Notes under the pieces: model-generated
Seen by the model: only the letters and a program-made list of their open reading frames with translations
Told to the model about the DNA's origin: nothing
Database searches by the model: none
Source of the DNA: Nissolia schottii
Lineage: Eukaryota > Streptophyta > Magnoliopsida > Fabales > Fabaceae
Reading direction: 5' to 3'
DNA: 64,000 bases
Assembly (NCBI GenBank): GCA_003254905.1
Contig: QANU01067059.1
Location: 6,684-70,683 of the forward strand
In this document: positions 1 through 11,872 of the stretch, piece by piece
Numbering within the stretch: position 1 is the stretch's first letter
Layout: every line of letters begins with the position of its first letter
Translations under genes and position numbers: made by a program

Positions 1-22
1 AAAAAAAAAAAAACAACTCTCC

Positions 23-25
<3 letters not shown>

Positions 26-82
<57 letters not shown>
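26..82. repeat. (TA)n microsatellite
   Basis: An uninterrupted TA dinucleotide run follows an A-rich stretch at the very start of the window. It is a simple sequence repeat with no coding content. A shorter (AT)n run lies at about 1160-1184, inside the first intron of the glucanase gene. Confidence 0.95.
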
Positions 83-86
<4 letters not shown>

Positions 87-259
87 GTATAATTATAAAT
101 TAAAATGACGCAGACCAAGACTTTTGGTGGTGAACCGAGAGATATTGATAAACGTAAGCATTCCTTCTTATATTGGTAAACGTAGGCTGCGGGATATTTT
201 ATTTAGATATCTTTATTATAGTTCAAATTTCTTGTAAGGCATACATGGTTCGGGAGCTG

Positions 260-270
260 TATATATAAGG
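260..270 (+). promoter_or_regulatory. TATA box of the glucanase gene
   Basis: TATATATAAGG lies 74 bp upstream of the glucanase start codon at 344, the usual spacing for a plant TATA promoter with a short leader. No other TATA-like site is as well placed, although the surroundings are AT-rich, so this is an inference from position and sequence. Confidence 0.5.
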
Positions 271-343
271 AAGGTGACTATTCAGAGGGCTAACAGGGCT
301 AATCCCTTATTGATTGTTTTTTGGTTTATCTAAAATTTGCATC

Positions 344-1153
344 ATGCCTTCTTTCTCAGCAAGAGCTCCCAGGTTGTTCTCATTGGCTGCTCTACTGCTT
401 CTATTAACTATAAACCTTCGCATTGCAGGTTGGTCTCTTTCTTTATCAGCCTACTATTGTGTGGAGAAATCATTTAGTGCTAGCATTAAATTATTACACA
501 TAATTTAGAGTGAAGTAGGTACAACTTTAGCTAATCTTAAGAGTAGTTTATGTTAATTACACATATATCTATGTCAAGTGAATGGTTAAGTGTGTATTTA
601 GCGGCCATTGAAAACAACTTTTTTTTTTATTAACAAAAGTTTCTTTTGCATAACATTCAACATGTTCGAGCTAAATACAATCAATAATCAGAAGTTGCTT
701 TGCGCCCGAAAAAGGAGCTATTTTGGAAAATTAATTTTTAGTTATAAATTGGATTTTTTTATTGAAAAGTTGTTCACAATGTTATTTTTTTACGAAATTG
801 ATCATAACTATCAAGTATTAGTGAGAGCAGGCACTCCGTGCTGGTACAGTTTGAGATAATAAAGACAAAACAATAATTGATTCATGAAGTGTAAAAGGTT
901 TAAAATGATATGAGAGCCATGCTTGTTAATAAAATGGCAAAATACGACAATCAAATTGTGACTAAATAAGTAGTTAAAATTGCCCTAACAGTTTTATATA
1001 ATTGTAGAGATTATATAACATAAATACATATTTCATACCATTTTTAGTAATTTTCATATAAAAATAACTTTTTTAAATATAATCCAAACAAAACAAAACA
1101 ATACTTAAAATCATTTTTAAATTGAAATTCTTAAGTATAAATTGATTCTCACA

Positions 1154-1184
<31 letters not shown>

Positions 1185-2578
1185 TTATATAAAAAAAAAT
1201 AATGATTGAAATAAGCAATCGTTATACACGGAGAATTGCAGTTAAAAATTCTTAATCATGCCATAGTCAACTATTGCTCAAGTTGCCTCAATTATTGAAT
1301 TATATCAGATATGCTTGCCGTACCTTCTTACCTAACTTTTCAAACCAAAAAAAAAACCTAAGAGACAAAATAGAAGGAGTAAACAATCAATTAATTAATT
1401 CTAATATTAAATTTTACTTATTTCATTCACACAATAATTAAAATTAAATTGATGTAAAAATTTAAAAAGGTAAAAATTAGATTGATGCCAAAATAAACAA
1501 AAAAAAAAAAGGTCAACTTATCCAAACATAAATGTCTTTTGGGCTTGCAGATGCTCAAATTGGTGTTTGCTATGGCATGCTGGGAAACAATCTACCACCG
1601 GCAAACGAAGTGATAGGCCTTTACAGATCAAACAACATCCGGCGAATGAGAACCTACGATCCAAACCAAGCGGCCCAAGAAGCACTCAGAAACTCCGGCA
1701 TCGAGCTCATGCTCGGAGTGAAAAACTCGGATCTTCAAGGCCTCGCCACCAACGCCGACGCTGCGCGCCAATGGGTGCAGAGGAACGTGCTGAACTTCTG
1801 GCCCAGCGTCAAAATCAAGTACATCGCCGTGGGCAACGAAATACGACCGGTCGGAGACTCCACCTCATGGATGGCGCAGTACGTTCTACCCGCCATCCAA
1901 AACATATACCAAGCCATAAGGGCTCAGGGCCTTCACGACCAAATCAAGGTCTCAACCGCAATTGACATGACCCTAATCGGAACCTCCTACCCTCCATCGC
2001 AAGGGTCCTTTAGGGCTGACGTCAGGTGGTACATCGACCCAATCATAGGGTACTTGCTGTATGCGGGGGCACCGTTGCTCGCCAATGTTTACCCTTACTT
2101 TAGCTATGCCGGCAACCCACGTGACATATCTCTCGCCTACTCTCTTTTCACCTCCCCAAACGTCGTCGTTTGGGACGGTCAGTATAGGTACCAAAACTTG
2201 TTTGATGCCATGTTGGATGCGGTGCACGCGGCGATTGATAACACCGGGATTGGTTACGTGGAGGTGGTTGTGTCCGAGAGCGGGTGGCCCTCGGAAGGAG
2301 CGCCGGCGGCTTCTTATGATAACGCCCGCATTTATTTAGATAACTTGATTCGTCATGTCAACGCGGGCACTCCGAGAAGGCCTTCGAAACCTACGGAGAC
2401 TTATTTGTTTGCCATGTTTGACGAGAATCAGAAGGGCGGGGACGCCATAGAGAGGCATTTTGGGCTCTTCTATCCTAACAAACAGAAGAAATTCCCGTTT
2501 GGGTTTGGTGGAGAAAGGAGGGCGGAACTCGTTGCTCGTGACTTCAATGAAACGGTTTCCCTTAAGAGTGACATTTGA
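344..2578 (+). CDS. Glucan endo-1,3-beta-glucosidase (GH17, class I-like)
   Basis: Secreted or vacuolar enzyme that hydrolyses beta-1,3-glucan (callose, fungal walls; PR-2 type). Two exons, 344-428 and 1551-2578, joined by a 1122-bp GT-AG intron that splits an Asp codon directly after the signal peptide, the usual GH17 intron position. The product is 370 aa. Residues 1-28 form a hydrophobic signal peptide with a run of five Leu, then the mature protein starts near AQIGVCYG. Visible catalytic residues: the acid/base Glu in AVGNEI (about residue 125) and the nucleophile Glu in the family signature [12 protein letters not shown] (about residue 271). The C-terminal tail after FGFGGERR carries an N-glycosylation site (NET) and ends LKSDI. 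It resembles the vacuolar sorting extension of class I glucanases, so vacuolar delivery is inferred. Start: the first ATG in frame with a good signal peptide; an ATG at 314 would add ten non-hydrophobic residues. An AATAAA lies at 2678. No damage seen. Confidence 0.95.
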
Positions 2579-2964
2579 GGTTGGAATCCCTGCGCGATTT
2601 TGTGCTACAGAATAAGAGAGAGAAATCTCGTGTACTTGTGTTTGGTTTAGTAAGCTTTAGCATGGGCCTTCACCAAAAATAAAAGAGGGACAAAGAAAAG
2701 CATTCCTCTCTTAGTATTTCAAAATTATTATATTGTTCACAAATTAACTCGGAGCATCAATATTATATAGTATAAAATATTAATAAATTATTCTATACTG
2801 GTAATAATTTATCATACAAAAGTTTTTTTTCCATAAAATCTAAACAAAACAAATTATTTTAAAATTACATCTAAACATAAATTGATTTTCATATAATCAA
2901 TTACAAAATTTTAAAAAAAATACAACAACCTTATAATGGGTTGTTGATAACAAGCGCAAGCTCT

Positions 2965-3345
2965 TAAGAAAATCACACCCCAAAAGCTAGCTATTAGAAC
3001 GAGAGAGTTCAAGTCCTTATAAAGACTCCCTTTCATGGTAATCTCTCAAATGTGAAACATGTTACATAGCCACCCCTTCAAAAGTTGGTGTCTCAACGAC
3101 ATTGAGCGATGCTTCACTCGATCATGGTCAACCCCGTCTCCGGCCAAAATCTTTTACATGTTGCGCTTTCCAATTGGTTGACTTTTAATGAAAGTACCAT
3201 TTGTAACGAGCATACATCCTTAAAAGAGTCACACCTCAAAAACTATCTATTGGACTATTGAGATAACACAAGTCCTTACAAGGATTTCGTAGCCTGCTCA
3301 ATGTAAAACTCGTAAAATTACCTTATTGAAATAAGTTTCATCTCA
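2965..3345. repeat. Dispersed repeat, two related segments
   Basis: Two segments (about 2965-3075 and 3218-3345) share a pattern reading roughly TCACACC-CAAAA-CTA-CTATT followed by CAAGTCCTTA-AA-GA. The same flavour of sequence is seen again inside the PP4R3 intron near 61440-61500. This looks like an old dispersed repeat fragment downstream of the glucanase. I see no ORF, clean terminal repeat or target duplication, so the family is not assigned. The rest of 2700-3400 is AT-rich and holds nothing else. Confidence 0.35.
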
Positions 3346-3399
3346 CGCGTACCTCAAATACACTTAGATATGACTGATATTACAACTTATGCAAAATGA

Positions 3400-4490
3400 G
3401 GTGCACCCATGTTTGGGCTGCAAAGTAAGCACGGTGGTGGGAGCATGTTCATAGGCAAGAGAAAGCTGAAATGAGAACTTTTGCAGATGTAATGACATCA
3501 CCATCTTTGCTTTTAAGAAGGCAAAGTTTTATCCAATGCATACTCGAGGACCCCATCCAAATGGGAAATATGACACTTGGCCTTTTGTTGCCTTTTCAAG
3601 TCCTTCAGAAAACCTCTCAGGTTTAAACTCCTTCACATCATCACCCCAAAAATCTTGATCTTGGTGAATCATAAGTATTCCGTATTCGTATAGAAACTTG
3701 GATTCCTGCGGGGAGTGATAGACTTCCAAGTTTCACATCTTTTTGAATAGCTCGATTAAAGTAAACTGCAGGTGGCTATAACCTCAGAACCTCGTATAAA
3801 ATCATGGTCACCTGAAAATCAAAAGGCAGTAAGCAGCTAAACGGATTATAACAAGAGTAAACTTATATTTTAATCTCTTGAAAAATTATGTTTAATAGAT
3901 TTGTTCTAAAATAAAAAATTACGTACTCGTTAATCCTTGAGAAAGATAATAATATGTTAAAAATCAAAACATGTTACAAGGACTAATGAGTGTGTGATTT
4001 TTTTGGTAGCACCCATTACTTTGAGAACTAAAATGTAATTTTCCTATTAATAATCATCGTCATCGAAGAGAAACCATGTGATCGATGCTTACAACTTTAA
4101 GGTGACTTAACCCATCATAGTTTGGAGTTTGGTTACCAAAGTCTTGCAAACTTCCTGCCTTGCACGTTCCTGCCATTCCGGAAACCTACTCAATAACACC
4201 ATTGTCCAGACGAGTAAAACTGAAGTGTTCTCTTGCCCTCCAAGGTAAAATAGCTTGCTTTCCTCAATTACTTCTTGGTTGGTCATTCCAATGGTCTTCT
4301 TGTTTCCATGTACATTACTACTTTCGTTGTGATTTGATTCCAAGAGTTTGCCTAGTAAGTCATCATTGGTAGCTTCCCCATTCTTCATTGCTGTCTCTCG
4401 TTTTCTAATGATACCCTTAAGGGTAGCACCCATTTCTCTTTTAATTTCCTTGATCTTCCTATTGGTGGTTGTTGGTATAAGCATTGAAAC
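3400..4490 (-). pseudogene. CYP72A-type cytochrome P450 relic
   Basis: The 3' half of a CYP72A-like monooxygenase gene (ER membrane enzyme family; substrates include terpenoids), on the minus strand. The penultimate exon (about 4484 down to 4093) gives the region before and through the I helix, with FYLGGQENTS where the family has AGQETTS, then LVWTMVLLSR. It ends at a usable donor after DGLSHLKV, but a one-base shift precedes that segment. The last exon (3811 down to about 3400) carries the K helix EVLR, PERF (FKPERFSEG) and the heme loop [12 protein letters not shown] with its Cys ligand. It is interrupted by a stop shortly after the K helix, and a stop replaces the Gln right after CIG; the C-terminus is also shifted. 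The N-terminal half (membrane anchor to before the I helix) is absent from the adjacent DNA. Broken host gene, not an allele with a single lesion. Confidence 0.85.
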
Positions 4491-4684
4491 AGATATATAT
4501 CAAATGTTGTTAAAGTGTCCACTATGAAGGAAAGGACTAGCTTATGGGTGTTAAATTTGTTGGTACCCAACATAGGGTAATAAAATAATATAACATATTG
4601 AACTCTGCCATAGCAACTCTAGTATGTTATTTAGTATACAAAACTTCGAATCTAAGATGTATTGAAAAGTGGATATGAGTTGGA

Positions 4685-5622
4685 TCCTCTAAAGTGAGGA
4701 TCTCATCTCACTTTAGAGGAGAGAGAGAAAGGAAGGGGTTTGACCCAATAAAGTGACAATACATATACATATATGGTTGTTAAATTCTCTAATTTTACAA
4801 CATAAAACGAGTTAACATTCATGTAAACTCTATTTTGATAAATTCATATAAGTAAACTCTCAATTTTACTAACTAGTTAAAATCAACCCACAAGTTTATG
4901 AGTTTACCTCAATAAAGTGAGAATATATATACATGCATGGTTGTTAAACTCTTGAGTTAACTCGTAAACTCGTAGTTTATGATTCCGCAACACAAAACGA
5001 GTTAACACTTGTGTAAACTCTATTTTGGTAAACTAGTACGAGTTTAAGTAAACTCTTGATTTTACTAACAAGTTTACGAGTTGAAATCAACCCACGAGTT
5101 TACTAGTTTATCTCAAAATGTACAAATTTGTTAACATACTTAGCTGACATTGTATATGTTAGATAATATCTATTGAGTTTATTAAGATAATTTTATATAT
5201 TTATAATAATTGAGTTATGTTTTATCAAATTATAAAGTAATACACGTACAGAATAAAATATGATATATATATATATATAAAAGAATTAATTAAGTGTCAT
5301 GTATTAAGGTATAGTTTATAATATTTCTTTCATTATTTTATTTTAAAGTTAATATTATTCAATGTTAATTATAAATATAACATTTAATCATGTTTAGTTA
5401 TTAATTATATTATTTATAACATATATTTTTTAATGTATGTAAGCTCTTATGAGTTTACAAATAGAGTTTATGATTCTAGTTTGTTAAGACTTCATAAATT
5501 TATTTAAATTCTTGAGTTTAACAACCTTATTTACATATATTCACACACGAGTCTCACTTTATTAATATAATGATAAAACTCATCACTTTCATCTCTACAA
5601 TGAGATTCTCACTCTAGAGAAT
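4685..5622. mobile_element. Nested TIR elements (MITE in MITE), part tandemly duplicated
   Basis: Outer inverted ends: left about 4687 (CCTCTAAAGTGAGGATCTC) and right near 5600-5622 (reverse complement CTCTAGAGTGAGAATCTC). The left end also folds on itself, with 13-bp arms around GATCTCAT. Inside lies a second family with ends GGTTGTTAAACTCTTGAG (left, about 4932) and CTTGAGTTTAACAACC (right, about 5511-5527), full of GAGTTTAC/GTAAACTC motifs. A segment of about 165 bp of its left part, including the AATAAAGTGA-AATA junction, occurs twice in direct order (about 4749-4912 and 4915-5108). No ORF. The superfamily is unclear; the inner ends look hAT-like. Confidence 0.5.
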
Positions 5623-6022
5623 CTTTATGTCAAAATTGTTAAACATTTGGACGTCTTGGGTTCCCATGGTTTTTTTTTGAGAAGCATGAGATGATTCCGA
5701 CTACAAAGATTATGGAATTAAAGATATCAAGCACTCGTGTAAAATTTGAGATAAGCATGTGGCAGCCTGGCATGTATATTTCGCAAGCATCCTAAGTGTT
5801 TGCACAATGTTTTTGAATAAAATGTCTTTTTTTTAAATGTAAGTAATCTTCGTACTTTTTGGAATGTTTGGGTGAACCCTTTTTTTAAAAAGGGAAGAAA
5901 AAGGATAAAGCACTAGAGAAAGCATAAATTGTGCACATTTTAGAAGCTACACTTTTAGCTTAAGGGTAAAACTAGATTTCACTATTTAAAAAAGACTTTT
6001 TATTTTTAAAAGAAGATAATAA

Positions 6023-7639
6023 TAGGGTTAAATAGGTTTAGCTCCTAATGAATCACAAATTTTGGGTTTAGCTCATAATAATTTTTTTTTTGTTTGCAGT
6101 CTCTAATAAATATTTTTTTTTGTTTTTTGTATTTACTGTCAGCTAATTGGTCCATTAATTGTTAACGTGGTTAACAGAAATCAAAGTCAACATTATTTAT
6201 ATGGCATCTCACTTATTTACATAGCATAAAAAATTGCTTGAATAAGTTTTTAATCTTTAATAAATTATAAATTTTGGTTTCAATCCCTAATAAATCAAAA
6301 AATTTGGTTTAGTCCCTAATAAAAAAAATGGTTTCACTCCCTAATAATTTTTTACTTTTTGCCCCTATCATTAACTTGATCAATTAACCCTAAAGAAATC
6401 AATCACCCATTTCTTCCCATTTTCCCCTTATCTCAATCACTCCATTCTTTGTTGCATGACCACTGCTTATCACCTCTCATCTACCACCATGGTTCTATCA
6501 TTCGACCACCACACCACCAACCGCAACTCCTTATAAAAAACCATGTTGTCAAGGCAAAAATCACAAACGGCATGTCCTCCTCAATGACATCTATGGTGAG
6601 GCAATGCGAGGGACAATGAGATTTGTGGTGGCACCTCCATCACTTCCTGACTTCCAGGAGCCACCATCATTCATCTCTCATAAAACTATAGTCGGTCCTC
6701 AAATCTGTGAGGAATCACGACATTGTTGTCGCAGTTAGGATCTCGATATCAACTCCACAAGTTATTTCCTTAACTACGAGTCGCGCAGTCTCATCCTTAA
6801 TATCGCTCAAACCACTAGTAGTGGTGGTAGTGACATGGTTTTGTCCTTGGCTTTCCAGGTTTTGCTCTGGCTTGCGATGAATTTTATTTTTATTTTTTTT
6901 ATTGTGTCTTAGAATGTGAAGGTTTTGGCTAAAGGGTTTGGGAATTTCAATGGTTGGAATGGATAGATGTGGAGATTTTGTGGTAGAGGTTGTTGGTGGG
7001 TGTGAGTGAGGATGGGGACAATGGAGGGAAAAGGGAAGAGGAGAGGGTGGTGGTGTAGTGATATTGGGTGTTGAGTCTAGCGGTAGTGATGACAACTGGT
7101 GGTGATGAGGGAAATGAGAAAAATGAAGATGAAGCATGGTAAAATGGGTTGGGTTAGTATTTGGGCGAGCATGTGTTATGTTTATGGGTTTTTTTTTGTG
7201 GGTTTAGGTTATGTGACACGTGCAATTCACATAATACTAGCCACGTGGATTCGAAATGTTAAGTGAAGAGAGTGACATGTCCAAGTTAATTACCACGTTA
7301 GCAATCCAAGCTAACAGTAGGCAAAATATATATAAAAAAATATTAGGGACTAAAACCAAAATTTATAATTTATTAAGGACTAAAACCAAAATTTGTGATT
7401 TATTAGGAACTAAATACTTATTTAAGCGGTTTTTTATGTTATGTAGATAAGTGGAGTACCACATAAGTAGAGTTGACTTCGGCTTTCGTTTGTCACATCA
7501 ACAGTTAATAGATTAAGCTGATGGCAGGGATGAAAACAAAAAAAATAAATTTATTTAAGACTGAAAGAAAAAAAAGTATTTATTAAGGACTAAAACCAAA
7601 ATTTATGATTTATTAAGGATTAAAAATTTATTTAACCCT
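6023..7639. mobile_element. TIR element with doubled inverted ends (Mutator-like, non-autonomous)
   Basis: The outer ends start AGGGTTAAATA on both strands (6023 rightward, 7639 leftward) and continue with repeated phrases of the type TTAGTCCYTAATAAAT and CAAATTTTGG. A second, inner pair of the same phrases faces inward (about 6236-6350 against about 7340-7432), so each end is built of several copies. The core (about 6400-7240) is less AT-rich and has a Ser/Pro/Thr-rich open frame of 140 codons on the minus strand (6715-7137) with no recognisable domain. This is probably composition rather than a gene. No transposase seen. Exact target duplications could not be read, so the superfamily rests on the long ends only. 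Confidence 0.55.
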
Positions 7640-7929
7640 ATTTTTTATTTGTCGACAGACCTTATGCTCATGTCAATATTAAAATCCAAACATAACATTC
7701 TACTGTTATATAGACTGTTAGAAACTAAATTTCCTCAAAAATAGGTGGTGATGATTTGTTCTCTTTTTTACATAGCTATTAAATCCAGCCTGAGGCTCGA
7801 CTCGGTCACCCCTTCGCTATTAAAATCAATGAATTATTGGGTCACTTACGAAACTAGATATAATTAAATAAATATGTTAAAGTATATTAAAATTAAAACA
7901 AATATAATAAAATACTAAAAATAAATAGC
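7640..7929. other. Intergenic DNA, left flank of the solo LTR
   Basis: AT-rich sequence without an ORF. A GC-richer phrase near 7785-7815 (GGCTCGACTCGGTCACC) faces a loosely similar phrase on the other strand near 11215-11265 (GGTCGACCTAACCGGC). The LTR may therefore have landed inside an older inverted-repeat element, but the match is too weak to define one. Confidence 0.3.
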
Positions 7930-7934
7930 AACTT

Positions 7935-10900
7935 TGAAACACCCTAGCTAACTGTTTACCCGTACGTAGTAAACAAAGCTCACTAGGTTGTTGTCTACCT
8001 GGTCGGAATACCTTAGTCCATAGTTATCTTTTGAAAATAGTCATCACTCATAAAATAAGGATCCGTTTTAAACTTTTGCTTGTATTACATTACTACTAAA
8101 ATAGAGCCATGCGTTGGAAATAAACAAATATAATAACAAAGCGGATAACATTATGATAAGTAGAACAAGCAATATACATCCATTGGGCCCACCATACAAA
8201 GCCATGTCATTGTATACATAATATGTACATAGATCCAAGTATCATATACAGAATCCAAAATACACAGCATCAAAATACAAGGACTACTGGACTGCTACTC
8301 AGTATGTCCTTGGCAAAACTAAACCACTATATCTCGCTAAGCTCATCCAATCATAGCCGCTCATGGCTCATCTGGCAGCTCCTCTGCATCCTCAAAATAG
8401 GACTCATCATCTTCTGTACCTGAAGTCATAAAATAGTGGGGAATGAGAACGGTAGGTTCTCAGTGGAAATAACCTTAGTTCCTGAGTCGTACATCAGATT
8501 ATGTCAGACTTCAGGCCGCTCAGAGATCTCTAAGTGAACATACATACTACTCAACCTATCATTTATTATCTGGCTTATCTGAACGGCTTTATCAGCATCG
8601 TTATGTGACATGGGTACTACTCCTGCTTACTACATTCTCGTGCTGATTAACATTTCGTATAAGCCGTCTCGAGCGTGCTCTTGATAGTACGGCATAACAG
8701 CAGATTATATATTCAATTCAGACTGAATAACAGCATAAAATCAGAGTACACTCAACATAACAGAATCACTCAAATATGCATCACAGAATCATCCAATATA
8801 GGCATAACAGAGTTCAGCAGAATACATGCAGCAGAATCATCAGCGTAACACGTTTAACAGAATGCAACAGAATAACAGAATAAAACAGTATGACAGAATA
8901 TAACAGCATAGCAGCATATAACAGCGTAACAAAATACAGCAGCATAACAGAATAGGTGTTATTCCCACCATAGTAATGTCCTCTGTGACACTAGTATGAC
9001 GGAATAACCTCACACCCTCAGTATAGGCCGACACTGTCCAGACCTTACTGCGGTGGGCTTCCACCTGCCGTGTGTCCCCTCGGGACCCCTCGACAGTGGG
9101 CGGATATTGTACCTCCAACTAAGCTTGCCCCTTTTCGACAATGCATAGGCATGATAACCGCACACCTCCAAGTATGCCATCTCGACACCACCTGTGACGG
9201 GCTTCCACATTCAGGATGCCTAGACCTCCTGAAGTGGGATCATAGTGGCTCACGTGATCACGGCCTTTCAGCATAGGCATATAGCCTTTTTCAGCATGTG
9301 GCATACAGCCATATTTCAGCAGCATTGGGCATTGGCCCTAATTCAGCAGCATTGGGCATCAGCCCTAATTCAGCAGCATTAATGGTACCTGCAGCATGGC
9401 ATACTGGTTTCCCTATGGTTCATTTCAGCATAATTACTTATCTCTGAGTTTATTATCATGTCTTTAACTAAGTGTCTCATGAATGCATGACGTATCACAG
9501 ATTTCATCATAAAGTACACCTAACATGCATGGTCAATACTATTTCATGACATACAGCATACACGTGCATCCAATTCAACTATCAATCATCATTACAGCAT
9601 CAATACCATACTATGAGCCTCAAGAGGGTGTCATCAGCTTTCCTTAGTCTCAAGCCGCTCAGCGAAAACTGTTGTTCGCTTAGCGGTTTGAGCTCCCCCG
9701 CTCAGCGATAGAGGTGGTATCGCTCAGCGGTACTAACCTCATCGCTCAGCGGCTGAATTTTCTTGAGCCTTCTTCCACCACCTTAATTTAAAAATATCTT
9801 TTCAACTTTCCACGTAAGCCATGTCTCGCTCAGCGGTGCCTGAGACCTCGCTCAACGACCCCTATTCGAGACATGCAAACCGAATTGCTCATCTCTTCCA
9901 TTTTCTCCCCTTTGCTTCCATGGAACCCTACATGAGTCTCACACATAATTCAAGCACAATAATCACATCTAATCCAGGTCACAAGACCCTTCAGAATTGT
10001 CTCCCTAAGTCCTAACCTCATTTCTAACAATTATGTCCAAAATCTCATAATTCACATACATACACATACAAACACATAACACTTAACCACTATCAAAGAC
10101 GTGAGGAACTAGGGTTACCCACTTCCTCAAGAGCTTGTTAATGCTAGGAAAAGATGAAATCAAGCCTTGCTTGCTTGCTTGAGGATTCCTTGACCTAAAA
10201 TGAAAACTTGACATAATTAGGGTAAATATGGCCATGGAAGCTTGGTTCTTCACCAAGTGATGAAACTTACCAACTATGCTTGCTTTGCCTTCCTTAGGGA
10301 CTTAAGAATGAATTATGATGATGAGATTGAAGCTTGATGGCTTGCTTGAATTCTTCTTTGTCAAGAAAGAGTAAAACCCTAGGTTATGGAAGATTAGGGT
10401 TTTGGAGATTGGTTTCTTGGATTCCTCTTGAAGATGCTTTCTAGTCTTGATACTAGCTTGCTTCCTTGAGTGATTTGAGAGTGATTTAAGGTGATGAAGA
10501 ACAAAGGATGATGATTTCACCTTGATGGAGCTTTGGAGAAATTTAGAAAGCTTTAGTTTTTTGGAAGTTTTGGAAGAAATAGAAACTTAGGAAATTTGAG
10601 ATGAGGGTTTCGGTTTTGGGGGCTGGCCGTGGGGCTCTAATGCCTTGGCCATAGTTAGTTTTTCCAATTTTGCCCTTAGTGTGTTTTAGGTTATGTTTGT
10701 TCATTAATTGTTTATGTCCGGATGTCCTAAAAATATTTCGGACACACCGTTGTGGCCTATTAATTATCCCGGTTAATATTAAAATCTTAGATGACATATT
10801 CTTACATTTAATTTTATATTCATCTATTTTACAGACTCCTGTGAGTCATAAGGAAATTATAACAAAACCCTAATTTCGATCCAAATGTCACCAGACGTCA

Positions 10901-11054
10901 CGAGATCGTCAAAGGATTATTTTTAACTAATATTACATAGATAGAATTAATATTTGAATTTTATTTTATTTAATCTCACCTTTTCCTTCTTATTATATTT
11001 TTAATTCTTCCTTAAATAGCGTTTTAAATTGAAGGAAAAAGTCGGGTTGTTACA
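7935..11054 (-). mobile_element. Solo LTR of a Ty3/Gypsy retrotransposon (about 3.1 kb)
   Basis: Read on the minus strand it begins TGTAACAACCCGAC at 11054 and ends GGGTGTTTCA at 7935, the TG...CA form of an LTR, with the TGTAACA.CCC / GGGTGT..CA end style known from Ty3/Gypsy chromoviruses of the Tekay group. It is flanked on both sides by the same 5-bp target duplication AACTT (7930-7934 and 11055-11059). No gag, protease, reverse transcriptase, RNase H or integrase, no primer-binding site next to it and no second LTR are present, so it is a single LTR left by recombination between two LTRs. The interior is GC-richer than its surroundings, with AACAG-rich stretches (8700-8960) and several CGCTCAGCGG motifs (9650-9860). 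The perfect target duplication suggests a fairly young fossil. Confidence 0.75.
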
Positions 11055-11059
11055 AACTT

Positions 11060-11800
11060 AACATATTTAAGTGTATTAATTAGACCACATAAACAAAATG
11101 GTGTGTTAGTCGCTCTGACCGTTACGTCATTTAAATCTATTGGATTTGACCGAGTCACGTCATATTAAACTTAAATGAATGTCCAATCCGATTAGAGAAT
11201 CAACCCAATCTCATGGCTGGATCACTGGGTTTCAGGTCGACCTAACCGGCTTGAGCGGAATGAAACTATGATTTTTTATTAGTTTTTGGCACCTGAAGAG
11301 TACCATCCCCACTAGTAAATATAAATGACGGACTTAAAAAAAATGCTAAACAACTAACATAACTTCTTTTACGTGTACTTGCATAATTTGCTAGAAATTA
11401 AGTGAAAAGATAATTTAATATGATATGATTTTTTTTTGGGTGCAGATTTAAATAAATATCCCATCAAGTTTTTTTTTTCAAGATTATTGAAAAGATAGTT
11501 TTTTTTATTTGTTTACGAATTTTGATTATAGAATCAAGATTTTGTTGCCAGAGGAAAAAACCACTCATGATTGCAAGAATCCACTCGCGCGTGACAAAGC
11601 CGCCTTAAGAATTTGTTTTTTCTTTTTTTTATAGATAAAACCGCCTTAAAAAAATTATCTCTAGGTAACATAAAGAAAATTATTTAAGAGCATAAAGGCT
11701 CAAAACGATTCGTTTCGTCCAATCCCTTTCTTCATTCCCTTTCCTTTTCTGCTTCTTTTTCTTCTTCTTCTTTCTGTGCCTCTCCCCTTAATAATTAATT
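11060..11800. promoter_or_regulatory. Upstream region of the PHIP-like gene, pyrimidine-rich near the 5' leader
   Basis: No ORF of note. From about 11710 to 11790 the plus strand is a C/T-rich tract (many CTTCTT units), typical of plant promoters that lack a TATA box. An AT-rich stretch (TTAATTAATTAATTATATATA) near 11790-11812 could serve as a TATA region. Assignment as the promoter is by position ahead of the spliced leader. Confidence 0.4.
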
Positions 11801-11819
11801 AATTATATATATTCAGTGA

Positions 11820-11840
11820 AGAACCAAAGAGAGAGCAGAG

Positions 11841-11872
<32 letters not shown>

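Noticed and set aside
1567-2339. Additional frames on both strands inside the glucanase exon
   Set aside because: They overlap the intact GH17 coding sequence in other frames, have no domain, and follow from its GC-rich codons.
6715-7137. 140-codon His/Pro/Ser/Thr-rich frame
   Set aside because: Low-complexity sequence inside a TIR element with no recognisable domain; not called as a gene.
8223-9325. Several frames of 60-92 codons on both strands
   Set aside because: They lie inside the solo LTR and show no known protein domain.
9650-9860. Repeated CGCTCAGCGG motifs considered as a CRISPR-like or satellite array
   Set aside because: Spacing is irregular, units are short and they lie inside a plant LTR; the genome is a plant's.
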